Of a stretch of 32,098 bases of DNA, positions 1 through 7,725 are shown in pieces. The position numbers and the translations under genes are program-made. The DNA lies in the NCBI GenBank assembly GCA_937934775.1, contig CALGYL010000403.1, forward strand, positions 1 to 32,098. The letters run 5' to 3'. The notes under the pieces were generated by a model, which saw nothing but the letters and a program-made list of their open reading frames with translations, was not told the origin of the DNA and did not search any database. Source of the stretch: an uncultured Clostridia bacterium (GTDB lineage Bacteria > Bacillota > Clostridia > Christensenellales > Aristaeellaceae). The stretch's first letter is position 1. Each line of letters begins with the position of its first letter.

Positions 1-206
1 CGGCGCGCCTCGCCCTTGTCGATGCCGAAGACTTCCGGCGAAAAGTCCTTGACCTCGGCCGCAACCTTGGTTTTAAATTCGGTCGCGTCAAAACGCGTGA
101 TGAACCCGATGCCGCTCTTCCCGCTAAACAGATTCTCTCCGAATGAATGTACATCGTTACCGACCGGCGATACGACGCCCATGCCGGTGATGACCACGCG
201 GTTCAT
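1..206 (-). CDS. fabF: beta-ketoacyl-ACP synthase II (FabF), N-terminal part, cut by window edge
   Basis: FabF condenses malonyl-ACP with a growing acyl-ACP in type II fatty acid elongation, in the cytoplasm. Only the first 68 residues are in the window. The start MNRVVITGMGVVSPVGNDV is the typical KAS II N-terminus, followed by the early GKSGIG stretch; the catalytic Cys-His-His lie outside the window. The ATG (complement of 204-206) has an AGGGGG ribosome site a few bases upstream. It lies 18 bp after fabG on the same strand, as expected at this point of a fab operon. Identity rests on N-terminal similarity plus conserved gene order. Confidence 0.93.
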   Translation of the reverse strand, partial: MNRVVITGMGVVSPVGNDVHSFGENLFSGKSGIGFITRFDATEFKTKVAAEVKDFSPEVFGIDKGEAR

Positions 207-224
207 TTGCACTTCCCCCTACCC

Positions 225-962
225 CTACATATACATTCCGCCGTCGACCTGGAGCACCGCGCCGGTGATGTAGGCAGCCTTGTCCCCCGCAAGAAACGCG
301 ACGGCTTCCGCGATCTCCTCCGCTTCGCCAATCCGGTTCAGCGGCACAGCCTTCAGCGCCTGCGCAAGCGTTTCTTCTTTCATCGCGGCGGTCATTTCTG
401 TCTTGACAAAACCCGGCGCCACCGCGTTGACCGTGATGTTCCGGGCGGCCAATTCTCTGGCCAGCGTCTTGGTAAGGCCGATCATACCCGCCTTCGCCGC
501 GGCGTAATTTGCCTGGCCCGCGTTGCCCATGAGACCCGCGACCGACGAGATGTTGATGATCCGCCCGGTGCGCTTTTTAATGAAATCCGGCATGACGGCT
601 TTCGCCACCAGGAACGCGCCGGTTAAGTTGACGTCGATCACCCGCCGGAAGTCCTCCTCGCGCATGCGCATGGAAAGGCCGTCCTTTGTGATGCCTGCGT
701 TGTTGACCAGAATGTCGAAGGGACCCAGCGCACTCCGGGCTTCAGAGACCGCCTTCGCGACCGCCTCGCCGTCCGACACATCGCACTGAAACGCCGCCGC
801 GCGCACGCCCAGCGCCCGCGCTTCGGCCAGCGCGTCCTCCGCCGCTTCACGGTTGCCCGCATAGAACAGCGCCACATCCGCGCCCAGCGAGGCCAGCTTC
901 ACCGCCACCGCGCGGCCGATACCGCGGGTGCCGCCGGTAATCAGCGCGACTTTTCCCTTCAT
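225..962 (-). CDS. fabG: 3-oxoacyl-ACP reductase FabG
   Basis: NADPH-dependent reductase of the fatty acid elongation cycle, 245 aa, the usual length. Seen in the sequence: the Rossmann glycine motif TGGTRGIG at residues 9-16, NNAG at 87-90, and the short-chain dehydrogenase tetrad Asn112, Ser140, Tyr153 and Lys157 (YAAAK). The C-terminus ends GGMYM, close to the common FabG ending. The ATG overlaps the end of fabD by 4 bp, which suggests translational coupling. Many SDR enzymes look alike, but the position between fabD and fabF in a complete fab cluster makes FabG nearly certain. Confidence 0.96.
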   Translation of the reverse strand: MKGKVALITGGTRGIGRAVAVKLASLGADVALFYAGNREAAEDALAEARALGVRAAAFQCDVSDGEAVAKAVSEARSALGPFDILVNNAGITKDGLSMRMREEDFRRVIDVNLTGAFLVAKAVMPDFIKKRTGRIINISSVAGLMGNAGQANYAAAKAGMIGLTKTLARELAARNITVNAVAPGFVKTEMTAAMKEETLAQALKAVPLNRIGEAEEIAEAVAFLAGDKAAYITGAVLQVDGGMYM

Positions 963-1873
963 GTAAACCTCCCCTTAAGCGCATCGAGACCTTCCAGCCC
1001 GCCGACGCTGACAACCGGAACCTCCGGGTTGATCTTCTGGATCAGCCCCGCCAGCGTATTGCCCGGCCCCACCTCGACAAAGAGGCTGGCGCCTGCTTCG
1101 ATCATGTGTTCCACCGTCTCCTGCCACTGGACGGGGGACGCGATCTGCCGGGAGAGCGTATCCGCCTCCGCGCCTACCGCATAGGGCTGGGCGGTCAGAT
1201 TGGCGTATAGCGGCGTTTCCGGCGGAGCAAACGGCGCGCCTTCCAGCGCCCGCCGCATGCCCACCGAAGCCTCCCGCATGAATGGCGAATGAAATGCGCC
1301 GGATACTTGGATACGTATCGCCCGCCCGCCTTCCGCCCGCGCCGCCGCTTGCAGCGCCTCGGCGGTTTCCTGCGCGCAGGCAACCACCGTCTGCCCCGGA
1401 CAATTGAAGTTGACCGGATACGCCTCGGACAGTCCCCGGCAGAGCGCCACCACCCGTTCGGCGGGCAGCTTTACCACCGCGAACATCGCGCCGGGATGCT
1501 TCTGCGCGCAGGACTGCATCAGTTCCGCGCGCCGCATGACCAGGCGGAACGCCGCTTCAAAGGGCAGAAGCCCTGAAAACGCGGCCGCGGCCATCTCGCC
1601 CAGCGAGAACCCGGCGCAAAACGCCGGCTGTCCGCTGACCGCCCGCGCGGCCAGCGCGCAGGCGTAGTCCGTTAAAAACAGACAGGGCTGCGCGTTGACA
1701 GTCTGTGTCAGTTCCTCCGCCGGGCCTTCGAAGCACTGCTTCAGCGTGCCCGGACGGATGGCCTCTGCGCGGTCAAAGAACGGCCGCGCCGGGGCGCAGT
1801 TCTCGTACAGATCCCGGCCCATTCCAGGCGCCTGCGCGCCCTGACCGGCGAAGACGAAAGCTATTTTGCCCAT
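959..1873 (-). CDS. fabD: malonyl-CoA:ACP transacylase FabD
   Basis: Transfers malonate from CoA to the ACP phosphopantetheine. 304 aa from the chosen ATG, normal for FabD. Visible motifs are the N-terminal FAGQGAQ, the nucleophile motif GFSLGE with Ser90 (most homologues have GHSLGE), and the catalytic His195 in GAFHSPF. The reading frame stays open to 1951, but those extra 26 residues are not FabD-like and lie inside fabK, while the ATG at 1873 is preceded by a GGAGG. The start overlaps fabK by 13 bp and the end overlaps fabG by 4 bp, so it is tightly coupled in the operon. Confidence 0.95.
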   Translation of the reverse strand: MGKIAFVFAGQGAQAPGMGRDLYENCAPARPFFDRAEAIRPGTLKQCFEGPAEELTQTVNAQPCLFLTDYACALAARAVSGQPAFCAGFSLGEMAAAAFSGLLPFEAAFRLVMRRAELMQSCAQKHPGAMFAVVKLPAERVVALCRGLSEAYPVNFNCPGQTVVACAQETAEALQAAARAEGGRAIRIQVSGAFHSPFMREASVGMRRALEGAPFAPPETPLYANLTAQPYAVGAEADTLSRQIASPVQWQETVEHMIEAGASLFVEVGPGNTLAGLIQKINPEVPVVSVGGLEGLDALKGRFT

Positions 1874-2805
1874 TTCGGAGCCTCCGCGAACAGTTCTCGG
1901 GCTTCCTCCAGAATGGCATCGATGATTTTCGCCGCGGGCCGAATGTCGCACACCAGCCCCGCGATCTGTCCGGCCATGAACGAGCCGTGCTCCAAATCGC
2001 CTTCGACGGCAGCCTTTCGCAGCGAACCGGTGCCAAAGGCCTCGATTTCCTCATTGGTGATGTTGGAATCGTACTCCATGCGCCCCATCTGCGCGGTGAA
2101 CAGGTTTTTGAGCGCCCGAACCGGGTGGCCCAGCCGCTTGCCAGTCACCATGGTGTCAATGTCCTTGGCGGACACAACCTTCTGCTTGTAGGCGTCGTGG
2201 ATGCGGCACTCGTTGGCACACAGAAAGCGGGTGCCCATCTGCACACCCTCCGCGCCCAGCATGAACACCGCCGCGAAACCCCGGCCATCCGCGATGCCGC
2301 CCGCGGCGATCACCGGAATCTTCACCGCCTGCGCAACCTGCGGCACCAGCGCCATCGTCGTGGTCTCGCCCACGTGGCCGCCGGATTCACATCCTTCCGC
2401 AATGACTGCCGTCGCGCCCTCGCGCTCCACGCGCCGGGCGATGGCCACCGAAGGCACCACAGGCACCACCTTGATGCCTGCCGGAATCCAGTCCTTCATG
2501 TATTTACCGGGAAGGCCCGCGCCGGTGGTAACCACCGGGACGCGCTCCTCCAGCACAACCTTTGCAACCTCTTCCACATGGGGACTCATCAGCATGATGT
2601 TGACCCCAAAGGGCTTCTTCGTCATCTCCCGGCAGGCGCGGATCTGCGTGCGCAGGTACTCGCCGGGCGCGTTCATGGCGCTGATGATGCCAAGGCCCCC
2701 GGCGTTGGACACCGCGGCAGCCAGGTTCGCCTCGCTGACCCAGGCCATGCCGCCCTGAAGCACCGGCTTTTCAATGCCCAGCGCCTCGGTCACTCTGGTG
2801 GTCAT
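1861..2805 (-). CDS. fabK: enoyl-ACP reductase II, FMN-dependent (FabK)
   Basis: Catalyses the last reduction of each elongation cycle with NAD(P)H and FMN. It is unrelated in sequence to FabI and is typical of streptococci and many Clostridia. 314 aa. The N-terminus (PVLQGGMAWVSEANLAAAV, with NAGGLGII following) and internal motifs IAAGGIADGRGFAA and GAEGVQMGTRF are those of the nitronate monooxygenase/FabK flavin TIM barrel. Its ATG overlaps the acpP stop codon (TAATG). Nitronate monooxygenase is the alternative name for this fold, but the fab context decides for FabK. The absence of FabI here suggests reduced sensitivity to FabI-directed inhibitors, by inference. Confidence 0.95.
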   Translation of the reverse strand: MTTRVTEALGIEKPVLQGGMAWVSEANLAAAVSNAGGLGIISAMNAPGEYLRTQIRACREMTKKPFGVNIMLMSPHVEEVAKVVLEERVPVVTTGAGLPGKYMKDWIPAGIKVVPVVPSVAIARRVEREGATAVIAEGCESGGHVGETTTMALVPQVAQAVKIPVIAAGGIADGRGFAAVFMLGAEGVQMGTRFLCANECRIHDAYKQKVVSAKDIDTMVTGKRLGHPVRALKNLFTAQMGRMEYDSNITNEEIEAFGTGSLRKAAVEGDLEHGSFMAGQIAGLVCDIRPAAKIIDAILEEARELFAEAPKWAK

Positions 2806-3023
2806 TACTTCGTCCCCTCGATGCGGCTGACCAGGTCCTGGACGGTCTTGTCGGTTGCGTCCAGCTCGATGGTCATCGAAAATTCATCTTCCAGCTTCAT
2901 GGCCATCTCGGCCACGTCCAGCGAGTCAAAATCCAACTCCGCGAAGCTGCTCTCCGGCTTGATGGTCGCGATATCGATGCCCTTGTACTCCGCCAGAACC
3001 TCTGCAACCTTCTCAAACGTCAT
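2805..3023 (-). CDS. acpP: acyl carrier protein
   Basis: Small acidic carrier of acyl intermediates, 72 aa. The phosphopantetheine attachment site is Ser34 in LDFDSLDVAEM, and the following acidic helix II is the surface recognised by fab enzymes. A longer frame begins with TTG at 3038, but a GGAGG sits inside that extension, 8 bp before the ATG at 3023, so the shorter form is chosen. It lies between fabH and fabK, 57 bp after fabH, and shares one base with the fabK start. Confidence 0.96.
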   Translation of the reverse strand: MTFEKVAEVLAEYKGIDIATIKPESSFAELDFDSLDVAEMAMKLEDEFSMTIELDATDKTVQDLVSRIEGTK

Positions 3024-3080
3024 GACAATGTCCTCCAATATTCTTGATGATTTTATGTGATGGCAATTGCCTTGCGGCCG

Positions 3081-4034
3081 CTATATCCCCCACCGGATCA
3101 GGCACGCGCCGGTCACCAACCCCGCGCCAAACGCCGCGAGCGCCAGCGTCTGTCCGCGCTTCAGCGCGCCGGACCGGTGCATTTCGTCCAGAAGGATCGG
3201 AACCGTCGCAGACGACGTGTTGCCGTAGCGCTCCAGATTGTGGGGAAATTTCTCCGGCGGCTGCTCCATTCGGGCGCGCACCGCTTCCAGAATCCGGAAA
3301 TTGGCCTGATGCAAAACGAAATAGTCAATATCCCCGGCGTTCAGCCCGGTCTGCTCGAGAAGCGTCCGCAAATCCTCCGTGCAGCTGCCCACGGCAAAAC
3401 GGTAGACTTCCTGCCCGGCCATGTGCAAAAAGTCCTGCGCCGCTGGATTCTCTTCAAAGGGACTGTTTCCGGTGGACGCGCGCATATGGAGAACCACGCT
3501 GTCGCCCCGGGTGGTCAGGCGCATGGCCAGGAGGCCTTCCTCGCCATCCACCACCACCGCGCCCGCGCCATCGCCAAACAGAACGCCCTCTTCGCGGCGC
3601 GTCCAGTTCGCAATGTGGCTCATGGCCTCGGCGCAGAGGATCAAGATTTTCTTCGCCTTCCCGGCCTTCAGGTGCGAATCCGCCAAATCCAGCGCGTAGA
3701 TAAACCCGGCGCACGCGCCGTTCACGTCCATCGCGGGGCAGGTTGCGCCCAAATCCCGCTGCACCACGCAGGCGAGCGCGGGCGTCACCCATTCCCCCTG
3801 CACCGTCGAGCACAGGATAAAATCGATCTCGGACGCGGTCACGCCCGCATTTTCCAGCGCAGCCTTCGCCGCCTGCGTCGCCAATTGGCCCAGGGATTCG
3901 GTGGTCAGAACCCGGCGCTCCCGGATTCCGGTGCGGGTGGAAATCCATTCGTCGCTGGTGTCCAGAAAGCGTGTCAGGTCCAGATTGGTCACAACCCTAG
4001 ACGGCAGTGAACTGCCCGTCCCGATGATTCTCAA
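3081..4034 (-). CDS. fabH: beta-ketoacyl-ACP synthase III (FabH)
   Basis: Starts fatty acid synthesis by condensing an acyl-CoA primer with malonyl-ACP. 317 aa, typical length. The triad is visible: Cys108 in NGACAGF, His242 in LHQANFRI and Asn272 in GNTSSA; the start IIGTGSSLPS is also characteristic. The start codon is TTG, overlapping the TGA of the upstream regulator, with a GGAGG 10 bp upstream. It is the first biosynthetic gene after the MarR/FabT-like regulator, as in streptococcal-type clusters. Confidence 0.95.
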   Translation of the reverse strand: MRIIGTGSSLPSRVVTNLDLTRFLDTSDEWISTRTGIRERRVLTTESLGQLATQAAKAALENAGVTASEIDFILCSTVQGEWVTPALACVVQRDLGATCPAMDVNGACAGFIYALDLADSHLKAGKAKKILILCAEAMSHIANWTRREEGVLFGDGAGAVVVDGEEGLLAMRLTTRGDSVVLHMRASTGNSPFEENPAAQDFLHMAGQEVYRFAVGSCTEDLRTLLEQTGLNAGDIDYFVLHQANFRILEAVRARMEQPPEKFPHNLERYGNTSSATVPILLDEMHRSGALKRGQTLALAAFGAGLVTGACLIRWGI

Positions 4035-4519
4035 GATTGATGCGCCTCCGTCGGGGAATTTGATGTAAGCTCCATTGCCCGCTTGTGGAAGAACTCGTTA
4101 AGCGCCGTCAGGCCGTGGAGCAGCGCGGTCTTTTCTTCTTCGGAAATACTGCGGCCCACGGCGCGTACCATCTGCCGGTGAAAATAGCGGTGGGAGATGT
4201 CGGCGCGATGACCAAGCTCCGTCAGACGCACGTAGATGCGCCGTCCGTCCTTTTCGCAGCGTGCCTTGACGACAAAGCCCTTTTTCTCAAGCCGTTTGAC
4301 CATCATCGTCACCGACGGCGGCGAGATGTCCAGCGCCTGGGCGATGTCGGTGACCATGCGGCCTTCTGGACCGGCTTCGCCTATGGCCTCGATGGCATGC
4401 ATTTCACTGATCGTGAGGCTGTCCCCGCTGAAATTCATCAGCATGGCTTCCTCGATGGCCTGCACCGAGCGGTAGGTCTTGACCAGCATATCGTTCAGCT
4501 GCGCCGAAAACGGATCCAT
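4031..4519 (-). CDS. fabT: MarR-family regulator, FabT-like, of the fab operon
   Basis: Winged-helix DNA-binding protein of 162 aa from ATG 4519. Residues of the HTH and wing are visible (DISPPSVTMMVKRLEKKGFV, then a DGRRIYVRLTELG wing), as in MarR proteins. It is the first gene of the fab cluster and overlaps fabH. FabT of streptococci occupies the same place and represses the cluster when loaded with acyl-ACP. A start at 4534 is possible, but AGG is well placed before 4519. A palindrome over the -10 of its own promoter fits autoregulation. Family and context are clear; the FabT effector is inferred. Confidence 0.85.
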   Translation of the reverse strand: MDPFSAQLNDMLVKTYRSVQAIEEAMLMNFSGDSLTISEMHAIEAIGEAGPEGRMVTDIAQALDISPPSVTMMVKRLEKKGFVVKARCEKDGRRIYVRLTELGHRADISHRYFHRQMVRAVGRSISEEEKTALLHGLTALNEFFHKRAMELTSNSPTEAHQS

Positions 4520-4544
4520 ACCGCACCTCATCATTTATTTAGTC

Positions 4545-4579
4545 TAATTAATTATATGAACGAACCCTTGTCTTGTCAA
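4545..4579 (-). promoter_or_regulatory. fab operon promoter with palindromic operator
   Basis: On the minus strand, TTGACA (complement of 4574-4579) and TATAAT (complement of 4551-4556) are separated by exactly 17 bp, a perfect sigma-A consensus. A 10-bp perfect palindrome TAATTAATTA covers 4545-4554, overlapping the -10, where a repressor would block polymerase. The ATG of the MarR-like gene follows about 30 bp downstream. Binding by the encoded regulator is inferred. Confidence 0.85.
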
Positions 4580-4767
4580 GCGCCTGAAAATGGCTCGGCT
4601 GTTAATTTCGCGCGCCCTGAGGCGTATCTTCCGGGGCGTTTTCCGCCTGAAAAACTACGTGCGGCTCCATATGCGTATGCTTTGCAGTTACCCGAAATTC
4701 CGGCGCTTCCCGGTTGTCCTCCTCCTGGTATGCCCTATTTTCTACAGGCGGTATGCTTGCGATAATT

Positions 4768-5400
4768 CTACGTGAAGTATATCAGGCCGCCCCGCATGCG
4801 GGTGGTCAGATACCACAGTCTGAGATCAAAGCAGTTTTCCCTGCCCTCGTCGCTTGCGCAGGCCGACAAGGTCGTATCGCCGATGTCGGCGCGGGTGATG
4901 GTGATCCAGTGCCACCCCTGCAAATTTTTTACGCGCCCCTTGGTCAGGTTCAAAAAAGCCACGGGACAGTCGCTTTCAAGGCCGGCACGCACAAATTCCG
5001 CCAGCTCGTTCACGGGCGGCCGGTTCTTATGCATGTTTCCGAACACCTCAAATACGTGCGTACGCAGGGAAAGCCCCCGGCTGGCGGCAAATTCCTCCAC
5101 CCCGCGCGTATACATTTCCACCCGGTTCAGCCCCATGTTTCCCGGGGTGACGAACTTGTACATTTCTTCCATGTGGGCGGAAAACTGGCTTTTGCGCATG
5201 TCCTCTCCGGCATACAGCGCCCGCTGTTCCGGCCGGGTCATCGCAAGATAGGCCGTCACATTGGCCGCGCAGGTGGGGCCGCATCCGGCCCTGCGGTGCC
5301 ATTCATCCTGGTACCACGCCTGGTCGCCGCCAAATATGGTGCGCTGGGACTCATCCTCCGAAATATTCAGAATCTCCGGATGTAAAACGGAAACAGTCAT
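4768..5400 (-). CDS. C39-like (papain-fold) putative cysteine peptidase
   Basis: 210-aa cytoplasmic protein without signal peptide or membrane segment. The motif RAGCGPTCAANVTAYLA (Cys about residue 39) resembles the nucleophile helix of C39-like papain-fold proteins, and a late GWHWITI gives the expected His. An Asp or Asn of the third catalytic position cannot be fixed by eye. The ATG at 5400 has an AGGT ribosome site. It stands alone between the fab promoter and a large palindrome. Substrate unknown; there is no ABC exporter or bacteriocin next to it, so a leader-peptidase role is not supported. It could also be a catalytically silent member of the fold. Confidence 0.6.
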   Translation of the reverse strand: MTVSVLHPEILNISEDESQRTIFGGDQAWYQDEWHRRAGCGPTCAANVTAYLAMTRPEQRALYAGEDMRKSQFSAHMEEMYKFVTPGNMGLNRVEMYTRGVEEFAASRGLSLRTHVFEVFGNMHKNRPPVNELAEFVRAGLESDCPVAFLNLTKGRVKNLQGWHWITITRADIGDTTLSACASDEGRENCFDLRLWYLTTRMRGGLIYFT

Positions 5401-5415
5401 GTGCTACCTCACTTT

Positions 5416-5583
5416 CCCAGTGTTCTGGCAACATTGAGAATTTGGATTCAGGGTGAGAGGTTTTTTTGTCCTGCAAGAAGCCTTCGCTGCGGAATAGCAG
5501 CGCTATTTCAAGCGAAGAGCGACACCGCAGGGCGTAAAAGGATCCGTCCCGAACCAAAGATTCAGTGTTGTCAGAGCACTAGG
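5416..5583. repeat. 168-bp quasi-palindrome (long hairpin, MITE-like)
   Basis: Outer arms 5416-5445 and 5554-5583 match as inverted repeats at 23 of 30 positions. The T-run 5461-5467 faces an A-run near 5537-5540, CTTCGCT (5482-5488) pairs with AGCGAAG (5511-5517), and AATAGC (5493-5498) pairs with GCTATT (5502-5507). All these pairs share one centre near 5499.5, so the segment folds as a single hairpin with arms of about 84 bp. No reading frame of note lies inside. It may be a non-autonomous mobile repeat or a structured RNA. Confidence 0.7.
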
Positions 5584-5706
5584 CTTCCCCATCAGTATAG
5601 CGTAAAAGGCACAAATCGTCAAAGCCCAGGCAGTCAACCATGACGGGGTGATCTGCGTTTGGTCCCCCGGCCGGGCTCAGCCGCTTTGTCGCGGCCCATC
5701 GGTGGG

Positions 5707-5735
5707 TTGAACAGCGGGCCGGGATGTGATATGAT
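5707..5735 (+). promoter_or_regulatory. sigma-A promoter of the thiamine pyrophosphokinase gene
   Basis: TTGAAC (5707-5712) and TATGAT (5730-5735) with a 17-bp spacer. Transcription would begin near 5742, which leaves the AGGGGG at 5752-5757 and the GTG at 5767 in the message. It rules out ATG 5731, which lies in the -10, as the start codon. Confidence 0.7.
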
Positions 5736-5766
5736 GCCGCTGGAATCATTCAGGGGGTGCGACAAC

Positions 5767-6417
5767 GTGCGGAACATCTGCTGGATTGTAGGCGCGGGCG
5801 AATTTTCCGGCGCAATGCCGCCGATCGCGGAAAACGACCTGGTAATCGCAGCGGACGCGGGCTATTTGGTCCTTTCCCGCTTGGGCGTCCGGATTGACCG
5901 GGTGGTGGGCGATTTCGATTCGCTGGGCAAAGCGCCCGTACACCCGGATGTAGAAGTGCATCCCGCCGAGAAGGACGAAACCGACATGATGCTGGCGGTT
6001 CGATCCGCCCTTTCGGCAGGCTGCCGGGATGTGCGCATCTACGGCGGGCTGGGCGGCCGGCTGGACCACAGCTGTGCAAACCTGCAAACCCTCCTGTTCA
6101 TCGCGCGTCAGGGCGCGCGGGGCTGGCTGATCGGGCAGGATGTGGCGATCACCGCCGTCACAAACGGCGTCCTGCGGTTTTCGAACGAAGCCGAAGGGAT
6201 CGTTTCAGTATTCGCAGCCGACGGGACCGCCCATGGCGTTACGCTGGAGGGACTGAAGTACCCGCTGACCGATTATACCATGACCGCCGACGTGCCCATC
6301 GGCGTCAGCAACGAATTTACCGGAAAACCCTCCCGCATCGCCGTGCGCGATGGTGCGCTGACCGTGATGGCGGGCGCAGGTCTCCCGGAATGGCTTGAAC
6401 CCTCCGAGCAAGAATGA
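5767..6417 (+). CDS. thiN: thiamine pyrophosphokinase
   Basis: Converts thiamine and ATP to thiamine diphosphate and AMP. From GTG 5767 the protein has 216 aa, the usual size. Signature motifs in order are ADAGY, GDFDSLG, EKDETDMML and GGLGGRLDH, which form the ATP/Mg and thiamine sites of the TPK fold; a C-terminal beta domain with GVSNEF follows. The open frame reaches back to 5659, but the promoter at 5707-5735 and the ribosome site at 5752 favour GTG 5767. The gene is monocistronic, bounded by its promoter and a strong terminator. No TPP riboswitch is apparent upstream. Confidence 0.92.
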   Translation: MRNICWIVGAGEFSGAMPPIAENDLVIAADAGYLVLSRLGVRIDRVVGDFDSLGKAPVHPDVEVHPAEKDETDMMLAVRSALSAGCRDVRIYGGLGGRLDHSCANLQTLLFIARQGARGWLIGQDVAITAVTNGVLRFSNEAEGIVSVFAADGTAHGVTLEGLKYPLTDYTMTADVPIGVSNEFTGKPSRIAVRDGALTVMAGAGLPEWLEPSEQE

Positions 6418-6510
6418 ACGGAAGGGAACACGGCCAGAAAAACTCTCCTTGATCCCCGCAGGCAGCGGGCTTTTCGCAATGGTTTGATACCAGGCCCTTT
6501 GCTAGAGGCG

Positions 6511-6565
6511 GCACCCCGATCGCTTTACGCGCTTCATGCAAGCAAGCGATCGGGGTGCAGTTTTT
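6511..6565 (+). terminator. intrinsic terminator after thiN
   Basis: A perfect 15-bp stem (6511-6525 with 6544-6558) and an 18-nt loop are followed by TTTTT at 6561-6565. It ends the thiN transcript. It also separates it from the convergent oxidoreductase gene, whose stop is at 6567; on that strand the T-run is lacking. Confidence 0.92.
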
Positions 6566-6566
6566 C

Positions 6567-7613
6567 CTAAATCCTCGTATGTACGACCTCGTTCATTTCC
6601 GCCGAGCGGAACATGGCCTCCATCAGTCGCATCACGCGCATCAATTGCGCGTGGGTGATCAGCTGCTTCACCTCGCCCAGGATCGCGCCGCGCACATTGC
6701 GGTAGAAATCGCGCACGTCGCTCTCCACTTTGGGCAGCGGATAGGTCTTGATGGTTTCCTCGGTGCGGGGCGCCATCGTCTTGGTCAGGCCCGCCGCGGT
6801 GACCACCGGCACGGCGTCGCGCTTCTCCCAGTCGCTGACCATGACAATCTTTCCGTTCAGCGCCCAGTCCTCCACGATGGCTGTGCCATTTTCGCCCTGC
6901 ATATACCAGCGCGGGAGGCTCGCAAAGTTGCTGGTGCCGACCTCCACATGGGCGGTCAGGCCGCTTTCAAAGGTCAGGATGGTCTTGAAGCCGTCGTCCA
7001 CTTCGTCGTTGGTCACGTGGGAGACGGTGCAGAAGGTAGAGCTCACGTCCTCCTCCACCATGTTCAGCATCTGATCCAGCAGGTGCACGCCCCAGTCAAG
7101 GATCATGCCGCCGCCTTGCCGGTACGTATTGCGCCAGTCGCCCGGCACGCCGCGGGAGCCATGTACACGGGACTCAATGTTGAACGTCCGGCCCAGCGCG
7201 CCTTCCCGAAAGAGCTTTTTGACGATCAGAAAGTCCTCGTCCCAGCGGCGGTTCTGATGGACGGTGAAAAGCTTGCCGGTGTCGCGGGAAGCGTCGATCA
7301 TCCGCTGCAGTTCGCGGCTTGAGAGCGCTACGGGCTTCTCGCAGACCACGTGCTTACCCGCATGCATCGCGCGGACCGCCACATCCACGTGCAGGTCGTT
7401 GGGGATCGCAAGGGTTACCAGCTCGATGGACTCATCCGCCAACAGCGCCTCCAGCGATTCGTAAGCAGTAAGTCCCGCATCCCGGGCCGCCTGAATCCTA
7501 TCGGGTTTCACATCATATATGCCGACAATTTCAAACTCCGGCATCGTTTGGATCTTGCCCACATGCCATTCGCCCATTCCGCCATAGCCAATCAGGGCCC
7601 ATTTCATCGCCAT
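6567..7613 (-). CDS. Gfo/Idh/MocA-family sugar-type oxidoreductase
   Basis: 348-aa NAD(P)-dependent oxidoreductase. The N-terminal Rossmann domain begins WALIGYGGMGEWHV (GxGxxG type); the conserved CEKPVAL at about residues 94-100 carries the catalytic-site lysine of the family; GGGMILDWGVHLLD is the substrate-domain motif with Asp and His. The ATG at 7613 has a GGAGG 6 bp upstream. It follows the GRE activase on the same strand, divergent from a ROK kinase and the GRE. 1,5-anhydrofructose reductase, inositol dehydrogenase and glucose-fructose oxidoreductase belong to this family, so substrate cannot be read from sequence. The context argues for a sugar or anhydrosugar intermediate. Confidence 0.88.
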   Translation of the reverse strand: MAMKWALIGYGGMGEWHVGKIQTMPEFEIVGIYDVKPDRIQAARDAGLTAYESLEALLADESIELVTLAIPNDLHVDVAVRAMHAGKHVVCEKPVALSSRELQRMIDASRDTGKLFTVHQNRRWDEDFLIVKKLFREGALGRTFNIESRVHGSRGVPGDWRNTYRQGGGMILDWGVHLLDQMLNMVEEDVSSTFCTVSHVTNDEVDDGFKTILTFESGLTAHVEVGTSNFASLPRWYMQGENGTAIVEDWALNGKIVMVSDWEKRDAVPVVTAAGLTKTMAPRTEETIKTYPLPKVESDVRDFYRNVRGAILGEVKQLITHAQLMRVMRLMEAMFRSAEMNEVVHTRI

Positions 7614-7683
7614 GCCAAAGCCTCCAATGATCGCGCAGGCCGCTACGGCTTACGCGTTTTTCGACCCCAGCATACCATAAAAC

Positions 7684-7695
7684 GTTTCCGGAAAC
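7684..7695. promoter_or_regulatory. 12-bp palindrome upstream of the oxidoreductase gene
   Basis: GTTTCCGGAAAC is perfectly palindromic and lies about 70 bp before the oxidoreductase ATG, in the 112-bp gap after the activase gene. On the minus strand a TATGCT that could act as a -10 follows it. It resembles a LacI-type half-site arrangement, but no such regulator is in the window. Operator role is a guess. Confidence 0.3.
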
Positions 7696-7725
7696 ACGCT
7701 TGTTCCGGTAAAGATGCACAAAGTG

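Noticed and set aside
1705..3060. 451-codon open frame on the plus strand across fabD, fabK and acpP
   Set aside because: Low-complexity basic, His/Arg-rich translation typical of antisense frames in GC-rich DNA; the minus strand carries well-conserved fab genes.
4590..4775. 61-codon plus-strand frame upstream of the fab promoter
   Set aside because: Basic, no ribosome site, overlaps the end of the C39-like gene; no family resemblance.
5416..5583. CRISPR or phage attachment site reading of the palindrome
   Set aside because: Only one inverted pair, no regularly spaced direct repeats, no cas, integrase or tRNA gene nearby.
5584..5766. TPP riboswitch before thiN
   Set aside because: No CUGAGA-type or other THI-box core seen, and the transcript leader from the promoter is only about 25 nt.
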